From contig OZ024847.1 in the NCBI GenBank assembly GCA_964017145.1, positions 1,488,001 to 1,552,000 on the forward strand: a stretch of DNA of 64,000 nt, given 5' to 3'. Position 1 is the stretch's first letter, and every line of letters begins with the position of its first letter. Shown here in pieces: positions 23,601 through 36,653 of the stretch. The notes under the pieces are model-generated. The model saw nothing but the letters and a program-made list of their open reading frames with translations. It was not told the origin of the DNA and ran no database searches. The stretch comes from Agrocybe praecox. Taxonomy: Eukaryota > Basidiomycota > Agaricomycetes > Agaricales > Agrocybaceae. The translations under genes were made by a program, and so were the position numbers.

Positions 23601-26600
23601 TCGAAGACCGCCTTGCGAAGGTCGTGGATAATCTTGCTATCTTGGGCTTTTCGGGACTTGGGCGTCCTTTTGGTTTTGGTTTGGACTATCTCTTGAGTTT
23701 GGACAGGGCGCTGGTTTGGACTTGGACCTTGACTTGGACTTGGACACATACCACCATTACTGCGGCACTGGATGACCGACACTGGACCGATTTAGACAGT
23801 TGCCTTTTCATTCTTACCTTTCTATTTTTTCCTTTACTTTTACCTTGCCTTTTTTTTTTTTTGCCTGTGGATATCTTTTTTGAACATGTTACTGAAATTA
23901 TGTCGCCTACAGAGGACCAGAAGAGAGAAGCATCTATGTCGACTCGGAGACACGCATCCAGATTTTGGATACTATGTTCATGCTCCCGCAAGCGGATAGG
24001 GAACAATGTGCTGCTTTCATTGTATGCGAAATTTTTATTTGACGAAAAGGAAGAAAATGACATTTGTAAAAATTACAGAGAGATGAACGCGTCATGGTCA
24101 TCTGGTCCGAGTCTCTCGACCGCATTGTGCCTATCTGTCAGGACTTTGAAGAGCGTCTGATCAAGCTCCTCTGGCGCTCGCGTCCTGCCGCGCCGGCATC
24201 GTTCAACTCCATTCCTGGAGGGAGCACGTACAACGCCTCAAGCACTTCGCATGCCGGAAGTGTCTTAGACCACTCGAGCGCTGAAGGCCTTGGACGTACG
24301 CCTGGTACTGGATCTCGCACGCCCAGTCTAGCCAGGGGCGTTGCTGGGAACGGTACTGTCGGGCCCGTTCGAGGGCTGTATGGCGAGCAAGGGAGGGAAT
24401 TCGAGGACGAGCAGGCTGACCTTGGTGGTGCGGAGAAGATGGGCACTGTGTCCTCCTCTGAGAAATCCCCCGTACGCAAGCAGCGGTATAAGCGTACGTG
24501 GTATGGGAGGAAGATCCCTTTGACTATTGGCGAGATGGACTTTGAGGATGAGGATGATGTCGAGGGCTTCCGTGGTGAGGATAGGCGGCCGGTTAAGCTG
24601 TATGCGCCGCTGTATAATGGTCTTGCGGCTGGCCTTGCTATGGTGTTTGTCGGTAATTCGGTGAGGACGTTGTTGATGGAGTGGTGGTTGGATCATGATT
24701 ATATACGATTTGCGCTCGTGGTGGTCATTCCGTTGTTGTATTGCGTATCTCTCGTGAGTAATTTTCTTTCTCGATTGGTGTCAAATTAAGCGCTTATGTT
24801 TTTTTTCGTGGTAGTTTTTCGCTCTGCAAATTATCCAAAATATCACCATGATGTAACGTTTTCTATCTTTAGACTTCACAACTTTAGTCTAATCTTCTTT
24901 CCTCTCTCTCTCTCTCTCTAGGATCGGTCCCATTGCTCACTACCATGAAAATTCAAAGTACTACTCGGCTGTTCGCCCACGACCCAACAAAGAAGTGGAC
25001 AACAACTTGCCGCACATCACCATCCAAATGCCGGTGTACAAGGAAAGCCTGGAAGCTGTCCTCGCGCCCTCTATCCGCTCCTTGAAGAAGGCCATGCAAA
25101 CGTACGCTAGGCAAGGCGGCACATCTACGATCTTCATCAACGACGATGGACTCCGTCTTCTCTCCCCTTCTGAACGAGACGAACGTCTCGCGTTCTACTC
25201 GAACCACAATATTGGATGGGTGGCTAGGCCCAAGCATGATAATACCCCTGAGGGCTTCAAGAGAGCAGGAAGATTCAAGAAAGCTTCGAATATGAATTAT
25301 GGGCTTGCGCTTTCTCTGAAAATGGAGAAGCATCTGGAGACCTTGATTGCGAACCAGGAGAAAAATGGCGTCAGCGCGAATAACGGGAACAACGGTAATA
25401 ATAACACCGTCAACGGCGGTGTGAGGACTTCGATGTCGACTAGTGCTGCGCACGATGTTGGATCGCGCACTCGCAGGCACTCTGAGTTGATGGAAGGTGG
25501 TAACCATGAAGGAATGCCTTATGGAATCCAATACCAGAATAGGGATGGGGATGAGTCTGTTGTTTGGGGCCATGGGACTGGTGCTGCTGGATCGACTGGA
25601 CCCGAGCTTGCTGGACTCGGAGACGAGGATCTTGAGGAGAAGGCTTTGGGCATGGCGATTGAGGAGGTGTGGGAAGAGAGTGGAAGGAAGTTTAGGCCCT
25701 GGGCTGCGAACGGACGTGCTACTCGCGTTGGAGAGATCGTGTTGATTGTTGATTCAGACACGGTCGTACCGGAGGATTGCCTAAGGGATGCGGCGAGGGA
25801 GATGAAGACGAGTCCGACGGTTGCGATTATTCAGCATGAGAGTGGTATGTGGTTTTTCTTTATTTGGGATTCTGTATCTTCATTTATTTCTCTCTCTCGC
25901 AAAGATGTTATGCAAGTCGCCCACCACTACTTTGAGAACGGTATTTCGTATTTTACCAGGCGTATCAACTCGTGCATATCCATCTGTGCGTCATCTTTCT
26001 CTTATCATCCCAAAGACCAATTAGGCTGATCCGTCTCGAATAAAGCTTGTGCTAATGGCGAGGTCGCTCCGTTCATGGGGCACAATGCGTAAGTACTCTT
26101 TTACTAGTACTTCTATATGGAAGTTTATAAATTGATAGATTCTTGCGCTGGCGAGCTATCCAAGACGCGGCGTTCATCGATCCTGCTGACGGCAAGGAGA
26201 AGATCTGGTCAGAGTCAAATGTGTCCGAGGATTTCGATATGGCCCTCAGGCTTTTGTTAAAGGGGTACATCGTCAGGTATGCGTAGCATGACGTGCTCTC
26301 CATGGTTTCATTCTTCTCTTACCTCTTCACGCACGTAGATGGGCCACGTACTCAAAGGGAGGATTCAAAGAAGGTGTCTCTCTCAGTGTGGATGATGAGC
26401 TTAACAGATGGCAGAAATATTCTTATGGATGTAATGAGTGAGTCCGATTCCTCTATCCCTTATGGACGACGCGGTGCTTTTTCTTCTTCCGCTGTTTGGA
26501 TTTTTATCGTTGATGATGTCTAATTGCTTACTCGACTCCTTCGTTCTTCTCTTACAGGCTCCTGTTTAATCCTATCGTACAGTGGTGGCGTAAGGGGCCT

Positions 26601-27756
26601 ATCACCAAGCAGATACACACGTTCCTGTGGTCCAAGGCCCCATTACATTACAAATTTTCGATGATGTCCTGTACGCTTTTTCATCATTCGGTGTTCGTTT
26701 TCGTCCGATTGCTGACTTGGCTTTCATTTCTTCGTGTTTCTTTCGTAGACATGTTCTCGTACTGTGAGTAACAAGCCCACTCCTATCTGCTCAAACTCTT
26801 GTTGACCACAGCATCCGTCCTCGTCGCTTTTTTGATGCAGATGGTATCGCTGCCTCAATAACGATCTCAGTCATCAACTTTGTTCTCTTGGGCTTTCAAT
26901 TCCCTGTGGACGGCTTCTTTATGCACAGTTTCGAAATTTTCCTCGCCACTACAGTCGTGTTCTGGGGATCTGGTACCATTGGTTACACCCTGCTCGAGTA
27001 CCGTCTTGGTCATAAGAAATTGGTACGTAGATAGGGACCCCGACACCGTTTCATTTGCCACACTCCTCGTATCAAAAAAAAAGCTAATCAACTTTCCATA
27101 GATCAAAGCATTCCTAGAGAACCTGATCTGGATTCCTTTCTTGTGAGTACACTTTCATAGACTCACCATTATTCTTAACCACGATGTTCATATAAACTGA
27201 TACATGATGTGCCTTGTACTTTGCTTTCTCGCGCTGTAGCTTCTTCTTCTTTGGTGGTCTTTCGATACCGGTCACACAGGCGATCTTGGCCCATTTGTTC
27301 TCATACAACATCCAATGGTCAGCCACCGTCAAGGAAGTCGAACGGTCGAACTTCTTCAAGGAAATTCCTAAAATTGCGAAACGGTGAGCTCACGCAGTCA
27401 TTTTAGCATTCGATGTTGATGTTGAATTTGCTTGCTTGTTAGTTTCTGGTTCCCAATGATCGTCTCCATCATTCTCATGGTTGGCATGATTATCCTTGCC
27501 ACACCTCTGGTTCCTTTGGAGTGGCGGGTTGATGGTTCTGGTTGGGCTGTTATCTTGCCACTTGCGTAAGCACTCTCTCTTTTCTTGTCCTCGTAAGGCG
27601 AACACATTGCTCATGGGTTACACAGTATATCTGTTGCTTGCCACATTTTGTTCCCGGTATGTATCGTAATTCTTATCTCCGCGTCAAGTGCATTATTGAC
27701 GTTACTGTCCCGAGCAGATTGTGCTTAACCCATGGCTCATGGTGTTTTCCTACTGA
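20628..27756 (+). CDS. Membrane-bound family 2 glycosyltransferase
   Basis: Processive-type GT2, probably making a wall polysaccharide; the product is unknown. Exons: 20628-20748, 20805-20943, 23913-24021, 24079-24753, 24815-24852, 24922-25844, 25905-25985, 26046-26088, 26139-26276, 26339-26437, 26558-26670, 26749-26763, 26841-27022, 27102-27142, 27240-27383, 27443-27565, 27626-27656, 27718-27756; 1,017 residues. The cytosolic N-terminus is followed by two or three membrane helices, then a GT2 core starting PHITIQMPVYKESLEAVLAP. It has VDSDT (metal-binding D-x-D, near residue 638), VSEDFD (catalytic acid, near 740) and NRWQKYSYG (acceptor motif), then about five C-terminal helices. The first intron uses a GC donor. 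Intron 2 is 2,969 nt, and its phase fits exactly (GT|A). Exon 12 is 15 nt. Confidence 0.87.
20944..23912 (+). other. Giant T-rich intron of the GT2 gene
   Basis: The donor GTGAGT at 20944 and acceptor CTACAG ending at 23912 join exons in phase, and both flanking exons look like one continuous N-terminal domain. The intron is sense-strand T-rich with many T and CT tracts, a (GGGAT)4 run and TTGGAC-like repeats near 23700-23750. Long low-complexity frames occur in it, but none resembles a known protein. Most introns in this window are 48-70 nt. Confidence 0.75.
22166..22183 (+). repeat. (GGGAT)4 G-quadruplex motif
   Basis: Four GGG runs at 22166, 22171, 22176 and 22181 are separated by AT, a canonical G3N2 quadruplex pattern on the sense strand of the giant intron. 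Confidence 0.85.
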
Positions 27757-29080
27757 TTTATTCATTTTGGACTACTGTTACTTGTCAACAAGAAATGGAC
27801 ACTCGCCACATATATTTATCTTATAACCGTCATTTTATTTACACCGTTTAACCCCTGCATTACCCTTAGCCTCTAGAACTTTTCCTTTCCCTGCCCTTAC
27901 TGTATCTTGCTTGTTTTTGGGGATGTTACGCACTTCAAGTTAGATACTACGACATTCATTTATTGCCCTTCTTTGTGGACACTCTTTCTTTTTAGATTTT
28001 TTTTTACCGTATTTCATCATCGATTACCCATTCGCAACGTATCCTCGTTGCTCCACACACACACACGCATGTATATACCTCCCATCAAAATAACATAAAC
28101 ATTAGACTGCATCGATAAGTGCGATGACGGATGGTGGAGTTTTGTGCTTGTTTCAATGCCTTCTTGCTATTGCTCAGGTTGGAGAAGGAGGCGATAATGC
28201 GGTGAGCTTTGTGGGGTCTTTCTGAATTATATGATGCATCGCTTTAATTTTGGATGTTAACCTCATGTCCCAAGACCAATAACAGGACCTGAGTTCGCCG
28301 TTAATGTTTGTTAATGTTCTACTCAGGTACATACGTATTTCATGCATTAACCAAGGTAAGCAGCCTGATCAAGGTCAATCAACGCACCCTTAAAGTAGCC
28401 TGCAACTCAGCTGCAACTTTTGGCTGAAAACGTGTATGGGTGTATCTTGTTTTCTCGGCTATTTCCGTACATGCACGTTTATAGCAACAATGGTCTGTGG
28501 AACAGTCACTTTTGTTTGGGCGCGACTAGCATGTCGTTCCGACGTGGTTTTCGTTGTTTATATGCTCTCTGCATATAGAGAGGCCATATATCTGAAAATG
28601 CCTTGTACCTGTGAAGAGATTTACTGCTGCACGCCTCAAGGAGCCCCCTACGTCTTTCTCCTCAGTCATTCCCCAATAATTATGAGGTACACTGCTTTCA
28701 TCTGGACTCCAAAGCGTCAAATTTCATTGGCAGGGATACAAACGCTCGTTGACAACAGGCTGATAACTGCGGCCGGAAAGTATACCTACATGTCTCGATG
28801 ATTTCCTTGAGGCAGACATGGTGAGTATAGTGTTCAACCTTTCTTGACTATCATACTGAGTTATCATTTAATAGGATTTTCTATGAAAAAGCAATAACAT
28901 CAACGTGTCCATTTACTGCCCTCTCTTGTTTCTGAATACGCGTCAGTATAACATATTCTTTCCCGATCGTGATCGTCTGCACGATGCGCTGTCATACCCT
29001 TGCCTGGTTATTTTTCTTTCTCCACCTTTCCAATCTACCTCACTTCGCGATACCCACTCTTTCCCGCTAGTTCTCTACTG
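27757..29080. other. Intergenic region, no supported gene
   Basis: 1.3 kb between the GT2 stop and the next gene. The first 350 bases are T-rich and probably 3' UTR and terminator. A 121-residue open frame at 28436-28801 has no family signature and no supporting splice context. Confidence 0.6.
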
Positions 29081-31499
29081 ATGGCATCTAGCCTGGCAGT
29101 TGAAAGCTCGCCAACTGGGAGCCAAAGATGTATTGAACCTCACGTTCCATCTATGTCCGATGCCGTTGTCTCTCAAGGGATATGCTCAACCATTCATCGT
29201 ATCTGTGGGTATCTCTTCTCCAATTGTCGTCTCCCGCCTTTTTGAATATCCTCTTTGTAGTCGTAGATTTATTCAAAAAGGCGCTTCCGTGTTTAGCGTC
29301 TAGAGATGACACCGATGATGGACTTAATTCCCCGGAGGGAGGCGTAGTCACTGCTCGCGTTATGATGGCCGTAATTGGAGGACAGGACGACCTAACCAGG
29401 CGCATTTTTAACGCCTCGTCTGCAATCTCTGGCGCAGGAATTAATCTTACCCCCCAAACTCAAACAATCACCCCATCGTGCAGTGCAAGTCCAGAAAGCT
29501 CTCCAGTTGAACATACACCTCCTACTCCAGAAGCCTATACCACAGTTGACTCTACCCAACACCAAGACAAAATCTACGCTATTGCTACTGTCGAAAAGAC
29601 CGTTACGGCGTCCCCCCGAATTAAACCAACCTCGGAAATTGCGTCTAAAGTAGTATTGGATGGAACGTCACGAAGCAAAATTAGATGCAGTTCTGAAGAA
29701 CTCAAGGTTATGGTCTCACGACCTTCCAGCTTAGATATTCTTGCTTCGTTAGATACCTTCATGTTATCGTCTCCAGCGCAGTGCGACTTGGAAGCAGATC
29801 CCTTTAATACTGCAGTTGAAGCAATTGTGGCCTCGTGTTCTGGTTCCAGCTCTCTTCCGGCAGTCAGTATACCTCCAGTTAATAATGCTGATGCAGCTAA
29901 TGTCAATGCATCGCATATCACGGCTTTTGTGTCCAATCCTGTGCCAAATCGAATGTCTAGTAAGTTCTGGTCATTCCATGTTTTTTTCGCGCCTGACTTA
30001 TATCTTGGCAGTTGATGAATTCAACCAACAGCAAGAAAGGATCCACGAATATCGTCGTCTTGGTGGCAGCGCAGATACAATGATCATGTACCTTGAAAAT
30101 CGTCGAGAGAAGCAAAGGCAGACAGACAACGGCACTATCCTTAGTGTCCTCCACGCTTTGTCGACTCTGGACGGCCGTGTTCAAGATAACTTGGATAATA
30201 GAGAGACTTGGCCTGCACCCGTGGACGAGGAGAAGCCGGAGACTACCTGGGTCGATCGTCGCCCTTTTTATTTCTGTCCCCCTCCCAGTCTAGCATCCAG
30301 TCCCTCTGTGTCTGACATCGCAGCAGGACAAGAAATGGGAAAGGCGATTATTCATCCCCCATCAGAATGCTCGGAGTGTTTAAATACATGCCCGACATGC
30401 GCACTGGAGCGGGACGCCCAAGGGAAAAACAGAGAACCTTCTTCTTCCGAATACGTAGAAGACGTGGAAGCTGTGTTGGAACCGGACCAATTTCAGGATG
30501 CATTTGTTGTCGTTCATTCCTCTAGTGAACCCGCAAATGGCGTTGGTGCAGACAGCAAACATAAAAACAAAGTACAAAATCGCCGGTTGAATATATATGA
30601 CTTATCCATTTATTATCCTCAAACAAACACATCTAATATACGGGGGAAAGGTCGCACGAAGAAAAATAAATCCACGACTCGTAAGTCATCGACTTCCGTA
30701 TCTATAAGATGTTTGATGGAAATTGGATTTATCTAACTACTCATTCTCAATTTTTCAAGCTGTCAAAATTTCGAAAGAAAATGCATTCAAGGCATACCTC
30801 TCGGCGACCAAAGTAGTTGTGAAGGATAACCAGAAGGTACACAGATGGCTTGTAAAGCAATCCCAGGTTGACCACTCCCTTACGAACGGAGATGATATCC
30901 GAATCTGGACAAAGATTTCTCGCCATAAATCTGCACCGTCTCTCGGGGAGCTGCGTAAATCCGACAGAGAAGTACGTCAACCTTGTCATCGTAGAGCATC
31001 CATCGCTGGCAACCTTTCTTTTCGGGACCCATTTCTCCTGGCTTCATCTTCTGATTCTAATATCATGCGCGAGTTTCCGAACTTTTTGACTCTGTCTCCT
31101 ATTGTTCCACCTTCAGCGGCGTTGGAAGGGCACTCTGAACTTTTATCTGGTCAAGAAAAATATGAGCTGGTGACCGACTCGATGAAGCGTGAGCATGATA
31201 ACCGACAATTACTCGATTCTGGACCATACGAACCATGTTTTCCTCCTGCTACTTCCTCCTCTGGCGTTACAAGGAAACTTCTTTCGTCTCCGCCTGCGTC
31301 TATGCTAGAACCTGCTCCTCGGAGGCCTCTCCGTGCCAAACGCATTCGCGGAAAATTTATCTCTGAAGTAATCCATGCCAAGGAAGTCAACGACGGGGAA
31401 ACCGAAACTGAACACTCTCTGTCGCCAGGAGCCGATGATGGCGCTTCTCGAGACAGCTCTGGAAGTGTCCTGTCTGATCAGATACAAACGGTGAATTAA
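29081..31499 (+). CDS. Unrecognised disordered protein with a Cys cluster
   Basis: Exons 29081-29204, 29261-29959, 30012-30680 and 30760-31499 join in phase to give 743 residues. I do not recognise the family. The sequence is Ser/Thr/Pro-rich and largely disordered. A compact cysteine cluster C-x2-C-x3-C-x2-C (CSECLNTCPTC) near residues 392-402 could bind zinc. A Lys/Arg patch (KGRTKKNKSTT) lies near 490 and a basic stretch (RRPLRAKRIRGKF) near the C-terminus; both could be nuclear localisation signals. There is no signal peptide or membrane helix. The start is the first ATG of exon 1, whose phase matches exon 2; other upstream choices do not splice in frame. A nuclear or regulatory role is only a guess. 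Confidence 0.7.
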
Positions 31500-32202
31500 A
31501 TTTTCTGCTCGGCCTCGGTGTACGTAATGGATCAAACCTCGGGCTGGGGACAAAGGGGACGATGAATACATCTGTGGCATTTATGTCCGGATAAAGCTAT
31601 ATTTTCTTGTTTCTCCTATTCTGTTTCGACTTCTTTTCCCATAGGCTCATCCTGTCGCTTCCTCCTATGTCGATGTTACTCTGCCTTTTTTGACACACTC
31701 TCACTCAAGCCTTTCTATTCTCTTTGTTCAGTATCCTACTACGCTGTATTGTCAAGATCTTTTTTATTCGTTATGTCATAGATATCATATCGCACATGTA
31801 CCCTTCAGTTTTTTGATACTTGATACTTTAGCTTCACCCTAATTTACTGGTATAATTGAATGCAACATGCCTTCCGAATTTGAAGAGGATCCAGGCCAAT
31901 GGGCACCCACCACTTAGGCCGCAATAGCTACCGTCGGGACGAGCAGTGGCCCTTGCCTTCCGGTGGTGTCCCTAAGTAAGGATAATCATCACATGGCTCT
32001 TCACTCCAGGCTCAGTCAGCTACCTATATTGCGACTACGGGTCGTGATAAATAAGGAAGCCTTGGGAAGCTTCTACACGATAATTATTAATGACTTCCAA
32101 AAAAACCTATAAAGATCAGTAAGATGGTTTCTCAGCTCCTCACTCACTTCCTACATACGACTGATTCCGTACAGTGAACTAAGAACTATTTATCGATCTG
32201 AT
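31500..32202. other. Intergenic region upstream of the aldo-keto reductase
   Basis: The first 350 bases are T-rich, probable 3' sequence of the preceding gene. The remainder should hold the promoter of the reductase. No other gene is seen. Confidence 0.6.
32108..32114 (+). promoter_or_regulatory. TATA box of the aldo-keto reductase gene
   Basis: TATAAAG lies 89 bp before the ATG at 32203, a usual fungal TATA-to-start distance. Confidence 0.5.
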
Positions 32203-33679
32203 ATGCCTTCCCCACCTGTTACCATCCGACTCAACAATGGAGTGGACGTGCCCATTATTGGTTGGTCTTGAACAGTCTTGGGCAGTTTACAGTCTTGACC
32301 TCTCTTGGGTTATTTTAGCTACTGGGTCGTACGCACCTGCAGATGCCGAATCTCAGGGCGGGGTCAAAGATTGGATTCTTAGTGCCATCAAAGTATAATT
32401 TGCTGCTGAATCTAAAGGAGTATATTGTCCATAGCTGATTATTTCTTGGGTAGAATGGATACCGCCATATCGATACTGCCTGGTCATACGGTATATCTAT
32501 TGCTTTTTTCGTAAATCTTTATGATCGTTCAATGATTGTTTTGTAATCCCAGGTACCGAGAAAGCTGTTGGTCAAGCCATTAAAGAATCTGGTGTACCTC
32601 GTGAAGAGATCTTTGTAACTACGAAGTTATCGTGAGTAGGGCAGGGTTTTTACGGGTCCCCAAAAAAGAATGAAACTCAAAATTGCTCACAGATGGAACC
32701 AACACGGACACGTAGCAAAGGCTTTTCAGGAGAGTCTTGATAATCTTGACACTGGATACATCGATTTGGTTGGTGTGTTTTGTGAACCTAGTTTTAAATC
32801 CTGCTGACCATTCGTCTAGTACCTCATGCACTGGCCACAATCAGTATTTTACGAACGCAAGTGGCCCGTCTTTTTTCCAAGGGAATCAGACCTGTTAATG
32901 AGTTAAACAGCAAACAATATCGCACCATTAAACCCAGATGGAACTATGAAATTAGATGAAAGATTCAACTTTAATGATTCATGGGCAGAGATGGAGAAAC
33001 TTCTTGACACAAAAAAGGTTAGGGCCCTTGGCGTCAGCAACTTTTCAGTTAAGAAGTATGTCCCTAGTAATTCCAATATACCTCGTCATTAACCACGATA
33101 TGTTAGTCTGGAGAAACTATTCACGACTGCAAAGGTGGTGCCAACTGTTAATCAGGTTGAGTAAGTTTAGGACAGATGAGGTTCAGATGGTGCACTGAAC
33201 ACGATTGCAATAGGTTGCACCCCTACCTGGCACAGAATGGACTCCGTGATTATTGCACCAAGAAGGGCATCGTTCTTGCCGCATACACACCTAGCGGTAA
33301 GCGAGTAAACCCCATAGGAATTCAGCGCCCACAAACCTTTGTTTAGGTTACTCTGTTGTTCGAAGCGACCCCCTCATCAACGAATTGGCCAAGAAGTACG
33401 GAGTTACACCAACCCAAATAATACTGGCATGGCATTTATCAAGAGGTAATATCACCATCCCTAAGAGCGTGAACAGCGAGAGGCAAAAGGAAAATCTTGA
33501 GGTGAAATTTCATATCTGTATACAGGTTTAGAGATCTTACACGTCATCAGATACCTACTATTTCTGCGGAGGATGTTTACAAGATTTGGGACTTGAATAG
33601 GAACCAGCGCATCTGTAACAGAGCCGATGAAAAGACAGGACACGTCTGGGGATGGACTTATGAACAGCTTGGCTGGTGA
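32203..33679 (+). CDS. Aldo-keto reductase
   Basis: NAD(P)H-dependent carbonyl reductase with a TIM-barrel fold, cytosolic. Exons: 32203-32260, 32319-32392, 32454-32490, 32553-32631, 32693-32768, 32820-32856, 32911-33055, 33107-33160, 33214-33296, 33347-33501, 33551-33679; 308 residues. The catalytic tetrad is visible: Asp and Tyr in [11 protein letters not shown], Lys in VTTKLS and His in LMHWPQ. Cofactor and substrate blocks [24 protein letters not shown] and [16 protein letters not shown] are in order. Intron 6 (32857-32910) appears to use a GC donor (GCAAGT); no GT donor there keeps the frame. Substrate cannot be told. Confidence 0.93.
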
Positions 33680-33898
33680 AATAACGGCTCGGATCTGGTT
33701 TAGTTCCATGAGAATATTAGGCTTTTTTACTTGTACAGTAGTCGTTACAGGTTGTATGTGTCGAGGAATTTGACTTGTAGTAAAGGGAGCAAGAGAGAAT
33801 CCGGATGAGCAACAGAATAAACCAAGTGCGGCAAACGCCGAAAAACTCAAATTTCTTGCTTTCTTACGGTCACCCCGAACGCACGACTGAACAGCAAG

Positions 33899-36309
33899 AT
33901 GGCTCAACAACGACTTGCGATTTGGACAGCAGAGGAAGATCTCGAAGAGGATGTCGATCTTTCGATAGCTCTCGACAGCTACGGTCAAAATGTCCAATAT
34001 GAAGATTGTAGGTTACTTTCGGATGCATATCACTATGCAAAATAGCGGCTCATGGCGCAAACAATGTAGCTCATTTGCACCAGCCTCAAATCGATGAATC
34101 TACACTCATTGCCATGCAGCAACATATGGCTCAGCAAGCTGCCTTCCAGCAGATTCCAGATGTTGTCAAAAGTGTTCGTTTTTATACGAGGACTCTCTTT
34201 ACAACTTCTGTCTCATAGGACTTCATAGTTCATCGTTCATTTCCATCAATCGGTCCTCGACAACAACCTCGCAGAAATCACAGTGGCATATGAAAGTGGA
34301 TGGAACAAATACACGGAGAAGTTCTACTCGAAAACGGAATGGCCAGAGGCGGAATTGATTGCTCCTCTTGTTAACGATGGTATGCTTTACGTGTCATATC
34401 TAAGCTTCTTCAAATCTAAACCCAACAGATCCTATCTTCCTGATTCTCTACCGTGAACTTTACTACCGCCACGTTTACTCGCGCCTGCAACCTAACATTG
34501 ATGACCGCTTTCACTCTTACGAAAACAGTTGCGAGTTGTTCAATTACCTTCTTAGTGCGTTTTTACTCCGATACTGAGAGGTCCAATATATCTAACAACC
34601 CAACAGACTCCGACGGACCAGTCCAGTTAGAACTTCCAGAGCAATGGTTATGGGACATCATCGATGAATTCATCTACCAATATCAAGTCTTCTGCACGTG
34701 GAGGTCGAAGGTTGCTACTAAAACACCGGATGAGTTGATGATGTTGGCTGAAGGTGGCCCAGTGAGTATCATGCGCTCGACAAAGTCAGGAAACTCCTTA
34801 CTGAACGAAACTACTAGGTTTGGAGCTCTTATAGTGTTTTGAACGTCTTATACTCCTTGATGCAAAAGTCAAAAGTCAATGAATACATCACTGCTCAACG
34901 CGAGGGGAAATCTCCCGAAGAAATTGCGTAAGTGTTATTTGCACCTCTCTAATCAAATGAGCCTGACCATTTTAGTGAAATCGTCGGAGAATACGGACAG
35001 CGTCCATTGTACCGCATGCTTGGATATTTCAGCATTATCGGACTTCTCCGTGTTCATGTTCATCTTGGAGATTTCACACTCGGATTGAAAGTTATGGAAA
35101 ACGTTGAACTTAACCAAAAAGTGCGTTGCAAATATTTCACATAAAATACGGAATACTCATCTACTCCCTAGTCGCCATTCACGCGAGTGACTGCTTGCCA
35201 TGTCGCCACCTACTACTATGTCGGCTTCTGTTACATCATGCTAAGACGCTATCCTGATGCCATCCGTACCTTTGTCACCATCCTCAACTTCATCATGAGA
35301 ATGCGTCAATACCATACCCGAAGCTATCAGTACGATCAGGTGTGTTGTCTGTCACCATTTCGAGGTTCACTATCATCTCTAAACTCATGATGGCATGGAT
35401 AGATCAACAAGACGGCCGACAGGATGTACGCTCTCTTTGCCATGTGCCATGCCATTTCCCCAAGTAGGCTTGATGACAACATCGCCAACATTGCAAAGGA
35501 GCGTTATGGTGAACAGTACGCCAAGATGGCCCGTGCCGGGTATGTTGCCTTTCTTTTCCTTTGGATGATACAAAACCTTAACCGTGCTTTGTAGCCCCGA
35601 CGCATTGGCGGCTTTTGAGGAGCTCTTTGTCTATGCGTGCCCCAAGTTCATCACCGCCAACCCTCCTCCCTACGAAGACCCTGCAGCCATCAGTGCTATA
35701 ATTTCCTCGGCCGCTGAAGTTGAATCACCCACACAGGCTTCTCAACAAACTGAACCTACTCACCGTCACTTAGAACTCTTCCTCGCTGACGTCTCCGCTC
35801 AACTCCCCGTTCCAACATTGAAGAGCTTCTTGAAACTCTACACTAGCCTTGGTGCCAAAAAGCTTGCCAACTTCCTGGACGCTGACGAAGAGGAACTCGT
35901 GCAAGAGATGATGGTCCTTAAGCAATCCAGCCGTAGCATTAGCCGTGTTACCGGCAGCGAGGGTAGTAGCCTGCTCGATGGTCAGACCATCACCACAAGT
36001 GATTTGAACTTTGTGATCGACGAGGTTTGAAGAATTACTCTCCTTCTCTGATAATGTATTGACGAAAAATTACAGAACATGGTCCATATCGCTGAATCAA
36101 CTGTTGGTAGACGTTATGCTGGATGGTTCATCAAAAATACCGAGCGCACACAGAAGATTCTCGACGATCTTAAAAACCTTCCTCTTCCTGTCGCACCTAA
36201 AACAGCAACATCTACCACCAACGCAACCCACGCCCCTGAAATAAGCTCACAAAGACCTGCAAGGACTGGTGGTCAGAAAGTTGCATGGGGAGCTGTTAAA
36301 GTAGCATGA
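33899..36309 (+). CDS. Eukaryotic translation initiation factor 3 subunit L
   Basis: Subunit L of eIF3, which assembles the 43S preinitiation complex. Exons: 33899-34007, 34046-34173, 34229-34379, 34429-34554, 34607-34761, 34818-34927, 34976-35120, 35172-35339, 35403-35539, 35595-36024, 36076-36309; 630 residues. Landmarks of the family: [81 protein letters not shown] and the C-terminal PCI part ending with [18 protein letters not shown]. Intron 2 uses a GTTCGT donor. Its start lies 219 bp after the reductase stop on the same strand. Confidence 0.96.
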
Positions 36310-36468
36310 TCTGTGTATATTCCTATAGATTCTGTCCTATGGCCAATAACCACATTCCTGTCAATTCTTGTGTCTAGTATACAGAATAATAAGGTCCATG
36401 GTTTTTGCGATGAACATGATCGAAAAAGTTGTTGCTTCGCTACTGCTGGATAGCCGATAAACTGCAAA

Positions 36469-36553
36469 TGCATTAAGAGGGAATCGAACCCCCGGCGGGT
36501 CGAGCTTATCACTCGAATGGCAACGACCCAGGTTACCACTACCCCATTAATGC
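36469..36553 (-). tRNA. tRNA-Gly(GCC), array gene 1
   Basis: Identical in sequence, including the 14-nt intron, to the genes at 13420 and 49765. Anticodon GCC in loop TTGCCAT. First of four genes in a tandem array. Confidence 0.95.
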
Positions 36554-36653
36554 TTAATATTTGTGCTTCATACGCCCCCGTCAGCACGGGCGCTAGTTGG
36601 AATGAGTAAATATTTTAAGGGTAACTACGAAAGGAAAAAAAAGAAAAACTGTG

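Noticed and set aside
28436..28801. 121-residue plus-strand open frame downstream of GT2
   Set aside because: No recognisable motif and no neighbouring exons that would complete a gene.
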